Below, in pieces: positions 16,854 to 24,381 of a stretch of 24,662 nt of DNA. Position 1 is the first letter of the stretch. Each line of letters begins with the position of its first letter. The position numbers and the translations under genes are program-made. Under the pieces are notes generated by a model. It was given only the letters and a program-made list of their open reading frames with translations, searched no databases and was not told the origin of the DNA. The DNA is from JBIOYL01 sp044870185. Lineage in GTDB: Bacteria; Actinomycetota; CALGFH01. The DNA is taken from NCBI GenBank assembly GCA_044870185.1, contig JBIOYL010000092.1:1-24662 (forward strand), given 5' to 3'.

Positions 16854-17096
16854 GACACCCCTTCCTGGATGGGGCCCCACCCTGACAGAAGCCGCGCGCG
16901 CCTAGCGCCGGCGGCAGCTCCCGGCCTTGCCCTCTTGCCCCGGCCCAGCGGCATCGAAACCACCACCGGCCTGCTCGAGCCCGGTGTCCGCAGGCGGGCG
17001 CCCGCCGGCGCCACGCTGCAGGCACGAGCACCAACCAGGCGAAATCACCGGGGTGTCGACGTGCGGTTGCCGGCGCGATGGCGCGGTCGGGGTCGG
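16854..17096. other. Spacer before the solute-binding protein; no confident gene
   Basis: On the minus strand a GTG at 17098-17100 overlaps the stop of the chimeric ORF (GTGA). It could start a short frame with VTDPDRAIAPATARRHPGDFAWLVLVPAA, but the similarity ends there and no family is recognised, so a gene remnant is possible. TGGGGCCCCA (16870-16879) is a perfect 10-bp palindrome just upstream of the binding-protein ribosome site and might be an operator. Confidence 0.35.
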
Positions 17097-17768
17097 TCAC
17101 AGTGGCCGCTGCCGCGGCCGGTAGGCCGCGACGAGCTCATCCATGAGGGCGTCCAGCCGTGCATCGACCTGCTGTCGCGACGGCTGCTCGTCGTGCCAGG
17201 CCACGATCTCGCGGGCGCCCTGCTCGAAAGGGACGGTCGCCACGTAGCCCGGCACCACACTGCGCAGCTTGGCGTTGTCGAACACCATCGAGTGGGCGCT
17301 GTCACCCAGCAGGGCGGCGCCCCATACGGGGTCGACCGCCGCGACGGCGTCCGACAGGACGTGGACGATCCGGGCCTCGACCCCGGCGGCGGCGGCCAGC
17401 GTCTCGGCGATCTGGTCCCAGGTGAGCACATCATGGAACGGCACCATCGTGCTGTCATAGGTGTGGGCGGGCCGCACGATCGTGGCCGGGAATCCCTGGT
17501 CGCGGTAGGCCCGGACCAGGAGGGCTTCGCAGGCGATCTTGTCTCGGGCGTACCGCCAGAACGGGTTGCGCAGCGGCGTGGATTCGGTGATGGGGACAAT
17601 CCTCTCGATCGAGTGACGAACCTGACCGGTCGTCCGGCTGCAGCTCCAGCATCTCGTCCAACCAGGATTCGGTGCACCGTGGCAGACGTCGCAGACCCCC
17701 TCCCCGGCCGGGGGGACGGGCGTGAAGGTGGCGAGGTAGGGATCGGTGAGGTCGGCGACGGTCGCCAT
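17097..17768 (-). CDS. Chimeric ORF: phosphoribosyltransferase N-terminus joined to an NAD-dependent epimerase remnant
   Basis: An open frame of 223 residues with two unrelated parts. Residues 1-60 are the start of an actinobacterial phosphoribosyltransferase-like protein usually found after a DprA-like gene. They contain MATVADLTDPYLATF and a zinc-ribbon-like CDVCHG...CWSCS (C26, C29, C40, C43). From about residue 61 (ESTPLRNPFWRYARDKIACE) the sequence is the middle of an extended short-chain dehydrogenase/epimerase, with YxxxK at Y73-K77 and ATIVRPAHTYDSTMVP. At about residue 110 it jumps to FHDVLTWDQIAETLAAAAGVE and runs to the normal C-terminus (GDSAHSMVFDNAKLRSVVPGYVATVPF). The PRPP-binding part of the first protein and the Rossmann GxxGxxG of the second are both absent. 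The junctions at about 17588 and 17440 are in frame. Neither original activity is expected. The ATG lies nine bases after the DprA-like stop, so it is co-transcribed. Confidence 0.75.
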   Translation of the reverse strand: MATVADLTDPYLATFTPVPPAGEGVCDVCHGAPNPGWTRCWSCSRTTGQVRHSIERIVPITESTPLRNPFWRYARDKIACEALLVRAYRDQGFPATIVRPAHTYDSTMVPFHDVLTWDQIAETLAAAAGVEARIVHVLSDAVAAVDPVWGAALLGDSAHSMVFDNAKLRSVVPGYVATVPFEQGAREIVAWHDEQPSRQQVDARLDALMDELVAAYRPRQRPL

Positions 17769-17777
17769 CGACGGCGC

Positions 17778-18686
17778 TCAGCAAAGGCTGAGCTGCACCG
17801 GAGGATCGAGAAGCTCATCCAGGACGTCGACCACGTCATCGACCGACTCGACCACGGTGGTCCCGGGCCGCTCGGCGTACCTCTGCGCCCACTCCTCGTG
17901 CATGACCAGCGAGCGGACGAGGAACAGACGTTTCCCGTGTTCGAGGCACAGCCTGGCCTGCATGCGCGCCCCACTCTTGCCATGCGCCTCGACGACCACG
18001 GTCCCGAGCGCCATGCCGCTACTGACGACGTTGCGCATTGGGAAACTGAGCCTGGTGGGGGGAGCATCCGGCCAGAACTGCGACACGTGCGCCCCATGCT
18101 GCAGGATGCGCGCCGCGAGCCCCTCATTGGCGGCGGGGTAGATGTGGTTGATGCCGCTCCCGAAGACGGCCAACGTGCGGCCGCCGGCCTCGAGGGCGCC
18201 CTCATGCGCCGCCGTGTCGATGCCGAGCGCCATGCCCGAGAGGACGGTGACCCCTCTCCTGGCGAGGTCGCCCGAGAGCTGCCGAGCCTGGAGGAGCCCC
18301 CCGTCGGACGCCGAACGGGTGCCGACGACGGCGATTGCCCGACCGTCCTCCGGCCGCAGGTGACCCCGGACGAAGAGAAAGGGTGGACGGTTGTGGATCT
18401 CACGGAGGTTGATCGGATATTCCTCGTCAAGGACCGTGACCAGTCGTACGCCACTCTCGGTCCATTCCTGAATCCGCCGCACATACTGGTCGATCTCATC
18501 GACGGAGACCCGGCGTCCCAGCTCCTCGGCGGCGGTCGCATCCGTCCCGTCGAGCTGCGAATAGTCGCCGTGCACGATCCTCAGCGCACCGCCGGCTTCC
18601 TCGATCAGGGTGGCGGTCTTGTACCACTCCCCATCGGTGTGGCTGACCAGAGTCAGGAGGGCGGCTTGCTCGGCTCGGTCTGCCAT
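17778..18686 (-). CDS. DprA-like SLOG-domain protein
   Basis: A 302-residue protein with the Rossmann-like SMF/DprA fold that binds nucleotides or single-stranded DNA in relatives. The domain core is clear: PPFLFVRGHL, AIAVVGTRSASDGG (about 117-130), GVTVLSGMALGIDTAAHEGALEAGGRTLAVFGSGINHIYPAANEGL (about 145-190), LSFPMRNVVSSGMALGTVVVEAHGKSGARMQARL. Deviations from transformation DprA are RNV instead of RNR, a changed SG-x-TA region and no C-terminal winged helix. The N-terminal about 100 residues (TLVSHTDGEWYKTATLIEEAG, YSQLDGTD) are specific to a subfamily paired with a phosphoribosyltransferase gene. It is therefore unlikely to be the competence gene. The ATG at 18684-18686 has AAGGAGG upstream. 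Two 12-bp direct repeats overlap the likely promoter. The partner gene behind it is damaged (chimera). Confidence 0.85.
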   Translation of the reverse strand: MADRAEQAALLTLVSHTDGEWYKTATLIEEAGGALRIVHGDYSQLDGTDATAAEELGRRVSVDEIDQYVRRIQEWTESGVRLVTVLDEEYPINLREIHNRPPFLFVRGHLRPEDGRAIAVVGTRSASDGGLLQARQLSGDLARRGVTVLSGMALGIDTAAHEGALEAGGRTLAVFGSGINHIYPAANEGLAARILQHGAHVSQFWPDAPPTRLSFPMRNVVSSGMALGTVVVEAHGKSGARMQARLCLEHGKRLFLVRSLVMHEEWAQRYAERPGTTVVESVDDVVDVLDELLDPPVQLSLC

Positions 18687-18701
18687 GAACGACTCCCCTC
18701 C

Positions 18702-18725
18702 TTCGAATATACGTTCGATCATACG
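18702..18725. promoter_or_regulatory. Two tandem 12-bp repeats over the DprA-like promoter
   Basis: On the minus strand CGTATGATCGAA is followed directly by CGTATATTCGAA, identical at 10 of 12 positions. The second copy contains TATATT, a good -10 box, and ends just before the AAGGAGG ribosome site. The AT-rich direct repeats stand out from the surrounding GC-rich DNA and look like a regulator site controlling the DprA-like operon. Confidence 0.6.
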
Positions 18726-18778
18726 TGATGTTGGCGTGTTGGGAAAGAGCCTACGACAGGAGAGCGTGAGCCCAGCAG

Positions 18779-19456
<678 letters not shown>

Positions 19457-19495
19457 CGCTCGTCGTCCCCTCGCCCTGACGTCCGGTCGACGGGC

Positions 19496-19501
19496 AGGCT
19501 A
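19496..19501 (-). promoter_or_regulatory. purQ: Putative -10 box of purQ
   Basis: The minus strand reads TAGCCT, the same hexamer as before purS, about 40 bases upstream of the purQ GTG. No clear -35 is present. It suggests purQ can be transcribed independently of the genes upstream. Confidence 0.35.
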
Positions 19502-19555
19502 GCAAACGCCCGGTGTTGCCGGCGCGGGCGGCCCGGTCCGGCCAGGCGCGGACGG

Positions 19556-20428
19556 TCAGGCGGCCGGAGCGTGGTCCGACCAGGCGGGCCAGGTCGCCAT
19601 GCCCCAGCGGCCGTCGTCGAAGGGGCGGTCGCTGACCGCGGCGGCCGCCACACCCGCCGCCGGGTCGACCCACACGAAGCAGCCGCTCGCACCGAAATGA
19701 CCGAACGCGGCCGGCGAGCGCCGGTCGCCCATCCAGTGGGGCGTCTTGCCGTCGTGCAGCTCGAAGCCGAGGCCCCAGTCGCACGGGTCGAAACGGCCGA
19801 CGCCCGGCACGAGCCCGGCCAGGCCGGGGAACTGCACGCGGGTCGCCTCGGCGAACAGGTCGGCCCCGACCAGCGGGTCGCCCCGGTCGAGCAGGCAGCG
19901 GGCCAGCCTGACCAGGTCGGGCAGGCTGCTGGAGGCGCCGGCGGCCGGGTCGGCCTCGACCCCCTGGTAGGCGCCGAGGCGGGTGGCCGCCATGCCGAGC
20001 GGGTCGAGGACCGCGACCGCCAGCCAGGTGGCGAAGGCCAGGCCGACCGCGTCGGCCACCCCCTCGGCCAGCGCCTGGAAGCCCAGGTTGGAGTAGATGC
20101 GGCGCTGCTCGGGTGGGCGCCGGCGGGCACCCGGGTCCTGCGGCAGGCCGGAGGCATGGGCCAGGAGCTGGCGCAGCGTCGCCACGGCCGGTCCTTCGCC
20201 GTCGGCCAGCTCGGCCACCTGGGTCGAGAGGTCGACCGGATCGTCCAGGTCGATGCGGCCGCGTTCGACCGCCACCAGCGCGGCCATCGTGGTCAGCAGC
20301 TTGGTGACCGACGCGACCGCGAACTCGTCGCCGGCGCCGCTGCCGGGCCGCCAGGCGACCTCGACCCCGTCGGCTGTGAGCAACGCCGCCCCACCCCGCC
20401 GGACCGGCCAGTCGAGCATCATCGCCAT
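19556..20428 (-). CDS. Serine hydrolase of the class C beta-lactamase/penicillin-binding fold
   Basis: A 290-residue protein of the beta-lactamase family (AmpC-like, esterase EstB-like). The nucleophile motif SxxK is S40-K43 (VASVTKLLTTMAAL), the YxN motif is Y112-N114 (RIYSNLGFQAL) and the third motif is HFG at 244-246 (FGHFGASGCF). LRQLLAHASGLPQD is the conserved helix of this family. It has no signal peptide, so it is probably cytosolic and acts as an esterase or peptidase rather than as a resistance enzyme. The ATG at 20426-20428 has GAAGGG upstream. It starts 22 bases after the stop of the HExxH membrane protein gene. The substrate is unknown. Confidence 0.88.
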   Translation of the reverse strand: MAMMLDWPVRRGGAALLTADGVEVAWRPGSGAGDEFAVASVTKLLTTMAALVAVERGRIDLDDPVDLSTQVAELADGEGPAVATLRQLLAHASGLPQDPGARRRPPEQRRIYSNLGFQALAEGVADAVGLAFATWLAVAVLDPLGMAATRLGAYQGVEADPAAGASSSLPDLVRLARCLLDRGDPLVGADLFAEATRVQFPGLAGLVPGVGRFDPCDWGLGFELHDGKTPHWMGDRRSPAAFGHFGASGCFVWVDPAAGVAAAAVSDRPFDDGRWGMATWPAWSDHAPAA

Positions 20429-20450
20429 CCGGCCCTTCGCGGTTCGAGCG

Positions 20451-21236
20451 TCATCGGTAGCCGGCCTTGCGCAGCTCGGCGATGGCCGCGTCGTGGCCGA
20501 GCGCCAGCAGCGCCTCGGCGTCGAAGCAGCCCCGGTTGGGCGTCACGCCGCCGGCCGGGAAGGCGGAGCGGCAGGCGTCCACCTCGGCCCTGCGGGCGTC
20601 CAGCTCGTCGGCGGCCGACGGCAGGCGGCCCTGGGCGACGTGGGTGCCCTCGTGGACGAGCAGGACCGCGATCCGCTCCGGCCGGGCGTTGCGGTACTCG
20701 ATGCTGACCAGCACGGCCGGCGGGCGGCCGAGCAGCGTGGTCGACTCGTTGCCGGTCACCCGGAAGCCGGCGAAGGCCACCACCCCGCCGGCGCGGTCGA
20801 GCGCCCGGCGGGCCCGCTCGACGGCCGGCGTCGAGCGCAGCGCGCAGGTCCGGTCGGCCGCCCGCTGCAGCAAGGCGACGTCGGACGGCTCCCCGGCCAG
20901 CGTCACGCCGGCCAGCCGGGCGCATTCCGCGTGCACGCGGACCACCTTGGCCGCGTTGGCCGCCTCCAGCGCGGGCGCCTGGTAGTGGCGCACGTCGTGG
21001 GTGAGCGCGCCGGCCGGCGGGGAGCGCCGGACCCCGAGCGGCAGCGGCGGCGGCTTGGCGGCCAGCAGCAGGAACGCCGCCGTGACCATGGCCACGCTGG
21101 TGGTGGCGACGGCCAGCCACAGCCACCAGGGAAGCCGCGGCCAGGGCCGGGCCTTGAGGGCGGCCGCCTCGGCGCCGGTCAGCCGGCGGGGCGCCCCGAT
21201 GATGCTGCGCAGGCGGGGAAGGCGAGAGCTGGCCAC
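20451..21236 (-). CDS. Single-pass membrane protein with an HExxH metallopeptidase-like motif
   Basis: A 261-residue protein that I do not recognise by name. A basic cytoplasmic N-terminus (1-35) is followed by one membrane helix (WWLWLAVATTSVAMVTAAFLLLAA, about 37-60) and an extracytoplasmic domain of about 200 residues. That domain contains RIAVLLVHEGTHVAQGRLPSAADELDARRAEVDACR. HEGTH (195-199) is an HExxH zinc site, and E218 some 20 residues on could be the third ligand, as in gluzincin-type peptidases. Cysteines at 105, 131, 222 and 237 could form disulfides. The GTG start lies seven bases after the purS stop, so it is co-transcribed with purS; the ribosome site is weak. A peptidase role is inferred from the motif only. 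Confidence 0.7.
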   Translation of the reverse strand: MASSRLPRLRSIIGAPRRLTGAEAAALKARPWPRLPWWLWLAVATTSVAMVTAAFLLLAAKPPPLPLGVRRSPPAGALTHDVRHYQAPALEAANAAKVVRVHAECARLAGVTLAGEPSDVALLQRAADRTCALRSTPAVERARRALDRAGGVVAFAGFRVTGNESTTLLGRPPAVLVSIEYRNARPERIAVLLVHEGTHVAQGRLPSAADELDARRAEVDACRSAFPAGGVTPNRGCFDAEALLALGHDAAIAELRKAGYR

Positions 21237-21242
21237 GCGGAT

Positions 21243-21482
21243 TCAGCCGTCGAGCACCCGGACCGAGAACTCCTCGATGACCGGGTTGGCGAGCAGCGCC
21301 TCGGCGACCTTGCGGGCGGTCGCCTCGGCGTCGCCCTCGGTCACGGTCAGCTCGACGTGCTTGCCGACGCGGACGTCGGCGATGCCGCCGAAGCCGAGCG
21401 CCGGCAGCGCCCGGCCCACGGCCTGGCCCTGCGGGTCCAGGATCTCCCGCTTGAGCATCACGTCGACCGCAACCCGGGGCAC
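21243..21482 (-). CDS. purS: Phosphoribosylformylglycinamidine synthase subunit PurS
   Basis: A 79-residue small subunit that bridges PurQ and PurL in the FGAM synthase complex. It has the expected size and motifs: VDVMLKREILDPQGQAVGRALPALGF (about 6-31), VRVGKHVELTV and LLANPVIEEFSVRVLD at the C-terminus. The GTG at 21480-21482 follows GAGGAGA. The frame stays open upstream, but homology starts here. It is the first gene of a unit that continues with the HExxH membrane protein and the serine hydrolase instead of directly with purQ. It is divergent from the second VapBC pair. Confidence 0.95.
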   Translation of the reverse strand: MPRVAVDVMLKREILDPQGQAVGRALPALGFGGIADVRVGKHVELTVTEGDAEATARKVAEALLANPVIEEFSVRVLDG

Positions 21483-21508
21483 GAGGTCTCCTCGATTCGG
21501 ACCGGCCA

Positions 21509-21526
21509 CTCCCGTAAGGGAGGCTA
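21509..21526 (-). promoter_or_regulatory. purS: Putative purS promoter element with a hairpin
   Basis: On the minus strand TAGCCT (21521-21526) is a likely -10, and the following CTCCC-TTAC-GGGAG (21509-21522) can fold into a 5-bp hairpin at the transcript start. It could be an operator or a leader structure; no purine riboswitch is recognisable. Confidence 0.35.
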
Positions 21527-21594
21527 CCACCGGCGGGTCCGCCGAGCCCCGGGCGGGCCCTGTTGCACCCGGGCGGTCGGCCGCGCCCCATGAT

Positions 21595-21614
21595 GATCCT
21601 ACTGTGGTAGGATC
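21595..21614 (+). promoter_or_regulatory. Perfect palindrome over a leaderless antitoxin promoter
   Basis: GATCCTAC-TGTG-GTAGGATC is perfect over 8-bp arms. Its right arm contains TAGGAT (21608-21613), a -10 box ending seven bases before the antitoxin ATG, so the message would be leaderless. Binding of the antitoxin here would cover the -10 and start point, a simple autorepression design. Confidence 0.68.
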
Positions 21615-21620
21615 GCAGCT

Positions 21621-21860
21621 ATGAAGACGGCGAAGGTCTCCATCACCATCGACGCGGACCTGCTCGAGGAGATCCGGGCCCACGCCAAGGGCAATCTGTC
21701 GCGGTTCGTCAACGCCGCACTGCGACAGCAGATGCGCAACGTCCGGTTGCGTCAGCTCGTACGGGCCCACGAGGCCGACGGCGGAGCGATTCCCGACGAG
21801 CTGCTCGCCGAGGCGGAAGCGGAGTTCGAGGCGGCCGAGGCTGCATGGCAGGACGACTGA
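21621..21860 (+). CDS. vapB: VapB-type ribbon-helix-helix antitoxin
   Basis: A 79-residue antitoxin. The N-terminal strand KVSITIDADLLEEIRAHAKG and the helix NLSRFVNAALRQQMRN (about 25-40) form the DNA-binding ribbon-helix-helix. The acidic tail (AEAEAEFEAAEAAWQDD) should bind the toxin. The ATG at 21621 has no ribosome site, consistent with the leaderless promoter seven bases upstream. It overlaps the toxin gene by 16 bases, so the two are translationally coupled. It is unrelated in sequence to the other antitoxin in this window. Confidence 0.85.
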   Translation: MKTAKVSITIDADLLEEIRAHAKGNLSRFVNAALRQQMRNVRLRQLVRAHEADGGAIPDELLAEAEAEFEAAEAAWQDD

Positions 21861-22231
21861 TCCTCGACGCCGGCGCGGTCATCGGCTACCAGCGGAACGA
21901 TCCGAAGGTGTGGGCCTACGTCAAGCGTGCCGCCGAGCGGGACGCTGCCGTGGCCGTCCCCGCCGTCGTGGTCGCCGAGTGCGTACGCGGCGGCGCGCGC
22001 GATGCGCCGATCCATCGACTGCTCGCCGCCGCCCATGTGCCGTTCGTGGGCAAGCGGGTGGCCATCCAGGCGGGGCGCCTGCTCGGCGAGACGAGGACGG
22101 GCGGCACCGTCGACGCCCTCGTCGCGGCCGAGGCCATCCGAGGCGGCCCGTGCGTCGTGCTCACCGGCGACCCGGGCGACCTGGCACCGCTGGTCGGCGA
22201 CCGACCCTACGTGCGCGTGGTCGGCATCTGA
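21845..22231 (+). CDS. vapC: VapC-type PIN-domain toxin
   Basis: A 128-residue predicted ribonuclease toxin with all PIN acidic positions: D8 in LILDAGAVIGY, E45 in VVVAECVRGG, D90 in GGTVDALVAAEA and D109 or D112 in VVLTGDPGDLAPL. The ATG at 21845 lies within the 3' end of the antitoxin gene. It is intact and of normal length, so the pair is probably functional. It belongs to a different VapC subfamily from the toxin at 8.8 kb (LDAGAVIGY versus ADASALVEY). RNA target unknown. Confidence 0.88.
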   Translation: MAGRLILDAGAVIGYQRNDPKVWAYVKRAAERDAAVAVPAVVVAECVRGGARDAPIHRLLAAAHVPFVGKRVAIQAGRLLGETRTGGTVDALVAAEAIRGGPCVVLTGDPGDLAPLVGDRPYVRVVGI

Positions 22232-22312
22232 CCCCGAGCCCGCTACGACCCCGGCCACCGAACCGCTCCGCACCGGGTCACGGCAGTTCTTCTCCGGGGA
22301 GATTGGCCGCGG

Positions 22313-22318
22313 TAAGCT
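22313..22318 (+). promoter_or_regulatory. Possible -10 box of the DUF4190 gene
   Basis: TAAGCT, with a weak -35-like TTCTCC 17 bases upstream, lies in the 161-base gap after the toxin gene. It would give a leader of about 70 bases with an AGGAG site. Confidence 0.3.
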
Positions 22319-22392
22319 CGGTCGCGGCCCGCACCACGGCCATGCCGCGGCAGGGTCCGACGGATCGGGCCTCCGACGCAAGGAGCGATCTC

Positions 22393-22902
22393 TTGAGCGA
22401 TATGCCTCCCGAGGACCAACGCGGCGCTCCGCCTCCTCCACCCCCGGCGCAACCGGCCTACGGGCAGCCCAGCGCTCACGCGCCGCCGCCCGGCGGGGCG
22501 ACCACGCCCAGGTACACACCGGCCACGCGGCCACGGAACGGGGTCGGCACGGCAGCGCTGGTGCTCGGCATCCTCGGGCTCGTGCTGGCCATCCTTGTCC
22601 TGCCAGCCCCGCTCGGTGCCCTGCTCGGCCTGATCGCGGTCATCCTCGGCATCGTCGGCATCAGCCGGGTCAACCAGGGCGTCGCCGACAACCGCGGCCA
22701 GGCGGTCACCGGGCTCGTCACCGGCGCGATCGGGCTGATCCTGGGCGTCGTCATCATGGTCAGCGTCGGCAACTTCTTCGCCACCCACGCGACCGCCTTC
22801 AGTCGGCTGTCGTCGTGCCTCAACGACGCGTCGACCCGCACGCAGCAGGAGCAGTGCGTCCGCGAGTTCTCCGACCGGGTCTCCACCTCCTCCTACTCAT
22901 AG
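22393..22902 (+). CDS. DUF4190-type small membrane protein with proline-rich N-terminus
   Basis: A 169-residue protein. A proline/alanine-rich cytoplasmic N-terminus (about 1-50) is followed by two close membrane segments: TAALVLGILGLVLAILVLPAPLGALLGLIAVILGIVGISR (about 55-94) and VTGLVTGAIGLILGVVIMVSVGNFF. This is the DUF4190 arrangement common in actinobacteria, often annotated without function. The short extracytoplasmic C-terminus contains two cysteines (SSCLNDASTRTQQEQCVREF). The TTG at 22393 is preferred because AGGAG lies seven bases upstream; the ATG at 22402 is too far from it. Function is unknown. Confidence 0.75.
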   Translation: MSDMPPEDQRGAPPPPPPAQPAYGQPSAHAPPPGGATTPRYTPATRPRNGVGTAALVLGILGLVLAILVLPAPLGALLGLIAVILGIVGISRVNQGVADNRGQAVTGLVTGAIGLILGVVIMVSVGNFFATHATAFSRLSSCLNDASTRTQQEQCVREFSDRVSTSSYS

Positions 22903-22906
22903 GAGC

Positions 22907-22924
22907 CGCCCGTAAGGATGGGCG
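22907..22924. terminator. Weak hairpin between convergent genes
   Basis: CGCCC and GGGCG, separated by eight bases, form a 5-bp stem directly behind the DUF4190 stop and before the 3' end of the MFS gene. Position fits a terminator, but the stem is short and lacks a T-tract. Confidence 0.3.
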
Positions 22925-22969
22925 TCCCGGCCGGCCGGTCCACGTCGTCGCCCGGCCGGTCCCGCGTCG

Positions 22970-24273
22970 TCATGCAGGCGCTGCTCGGGATCGTTCCGTC
23001 GCCGCCGGTGGGCGGGCCGGGATGCGTACCGAGGCGGCGAGGGTGACCGCGGCCACCACGACCGTGAGCAGGTCGGCCAGGCCGATGCCGGTGCGCAGCA
23101 GCAGGCCGGCGTGGAGGGCCGCGGCCACCAGGGCGCCGCCCACCCCGGTGCCGACGGCGACGCCGACGATGTTGGCCACGCTGAGGGCGGCCGAGACGTG
23201 GCCCTCCTCGCCGGCGGGCGCGCGTTCGAGCACGGTGAGCGAGCCTGTCGAGAACACCAGCCCCATGCCGAGCCCGGCGGTCCCCCAGGCGACCGGGGCG
23301 AGCAGGACGGGCGCCGGGGTGGCCAGCACCGCGGCGGCGCCGGCCACCCCGGCGAGCAGCAGGCCCCCGCCGGCGGCGACCAGCGCACGCCGGCTGGCCC
23401 GGGGTGCCAGCCGCTCCTGCAGCCAGGAGCCGGCCGTCCAGGTCAAGGTGGCCGTGGTCAGGACCAGGCCGGCCCGGGCGACGCCCTGCCCGCGCACCTC
23501 GGACAGGCCGAGGGGCAGGAATGCCTCGGTGCCGAAGAAGGCCACCGACGCCAGGCCGTTGATGGCGACCGCGGCCGGCAGGCCGCGGCGCAGCCGGATC
23601 GTCCCGGCGGGCAGGAGGCGGACCAGGGCGGGGGCGGCGACGGCGAGCCCGCCGGCGGCGAGCGCGAGCGCGGCGGGCAGGCGGCGCTGTGGCCGCCCGT
23701 CGCCCCCGGGCGCGAGCGGCCGCAGGGCCGGCAGGGTGAGCACGGCGGCCAGCGGCGCCAGCGGGGCGAGCCCGAGGAAGACCCAGCGCCAGCCGACCTG
23801 CTCGGCGATGAGCCCGGCGATGCCGGGGCCGACCAGGCCGGGCACGACCCAGGCGGTGGAGGTGAGCGCGAGCATGCGGGGCCGCGCCGCGGCCGCATAG
23901 CCGCGCGCGACCGCCACGTAGGCGACCGAGGCCATCGCTCCGGCACCCAGGCCCTGGACGGCCCGGCCGAACACCAGGACGCCCATGGAGGGTGCCAGCC
24001 CCGCGACCACCAGGCGGCGCCGAAGGCGGCCACCCCGGCTGCGAACGGCCGGACCGGCGCGGCCCGGTCGGCGAGCTGGCCGGCGGCGACCGCACCGACC
24101 AGGTTCGCCAGCATGTAGGCGCTGAACGCCCACCCGTACAGGTCGAGACGGCCGAGCTCGCGGCTGGCGGCCGGCAGGGCGGTCGCCACGGCCAGGGCTT
24201 CGAAGGCGCCGGCGGCCACGCTGAGGACCAGCCCGGTCGTCAGGCGCCGGTGCCCGGCGTCCCAGACCGTCAC
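22970..24273 (-). pseudogene. Major facilitator superfamily transporter, interrupted by a frameshift
   Basis: A drug:H+ antiporter-like MFS protein of about 430 residues when both frames are joined. The N-terminal frame gives RLTTGLVLSVAAGAFEALAVATALPAASRELG and WAFSAYMLANLVGAVAAGQLADR, the first two helices with the loop motif. At about 24013-24021 homology passes to the second frame: LVVAGLAPSMGVLVFGRAVQGLGAGAM, then WVVPGLVGPGIAGLIAEQVGWRWVFLGLAPLAPL (motif C-like) and on to the last helix, ending at a TGA (22970-22972). One missing G in GGCGCCGCC on the coding strand would explain the shift, so a sequencing error is as likely as decay. The GTG at 24271-24273 is the best start near homology; the ribosome site is weak. 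The substrate is unknown. Confidence 0.78.
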
Positions 24274-24323
24274 CCGCCGGGAGCGGCGTGTCGCGGCGGG
24301 CGCGCCACCCTGCCCTGCAGGCT

Positions 24324-24381
24324 GGGCGTCCGCCGCCCGCTTCGGCTGGCTGGCGGGGCGTCCGCCGCCCGCCTCGGCTGG
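24324..24381. repeat. Two direct 26-bp repeats upstream of the MFS gene
   Basis: Copies at 24324-24349 and 24356-24381 begin GGGCGTCCGCCGCCCGC and end TCGGCTGG. They differ at one position and are separated by six bases. They lie just before the MFS start region and next to the methyltransferase fragment, and may mark the edge of a rearrangement. Confidence 0.75.

Noticed and set aside
17778..18686. Competence gene dprA
   Set aside because: The RNR-type motif is altered, the C-terminal winged helix is absent and the neighbour is a phosphoribosyltransferase-like ORF, so a specialised DprA-like subfamily fits better.
15438..18728. A plus-strand open frame of 1096 codons opposite the binding protein, chimera and DprA-like genes
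   Set aside because: Antisense shadow; the minus-strand genes have clear starts, ribosome sites and motifs.
19556..20428. Beta-lactam resistance gene
   Set aside because: There is no signal peptide, and the HFG motif and helix pattern fit cytosolic esterase-like serine hydrolases. Resistance cannot be claimed from the fold.
21509..21522. Purine riboswitch in the purS leader
   Set aside because: There is only a 5-bp hairpin of 14 bases; the leader is far too short for a purine aptamer.
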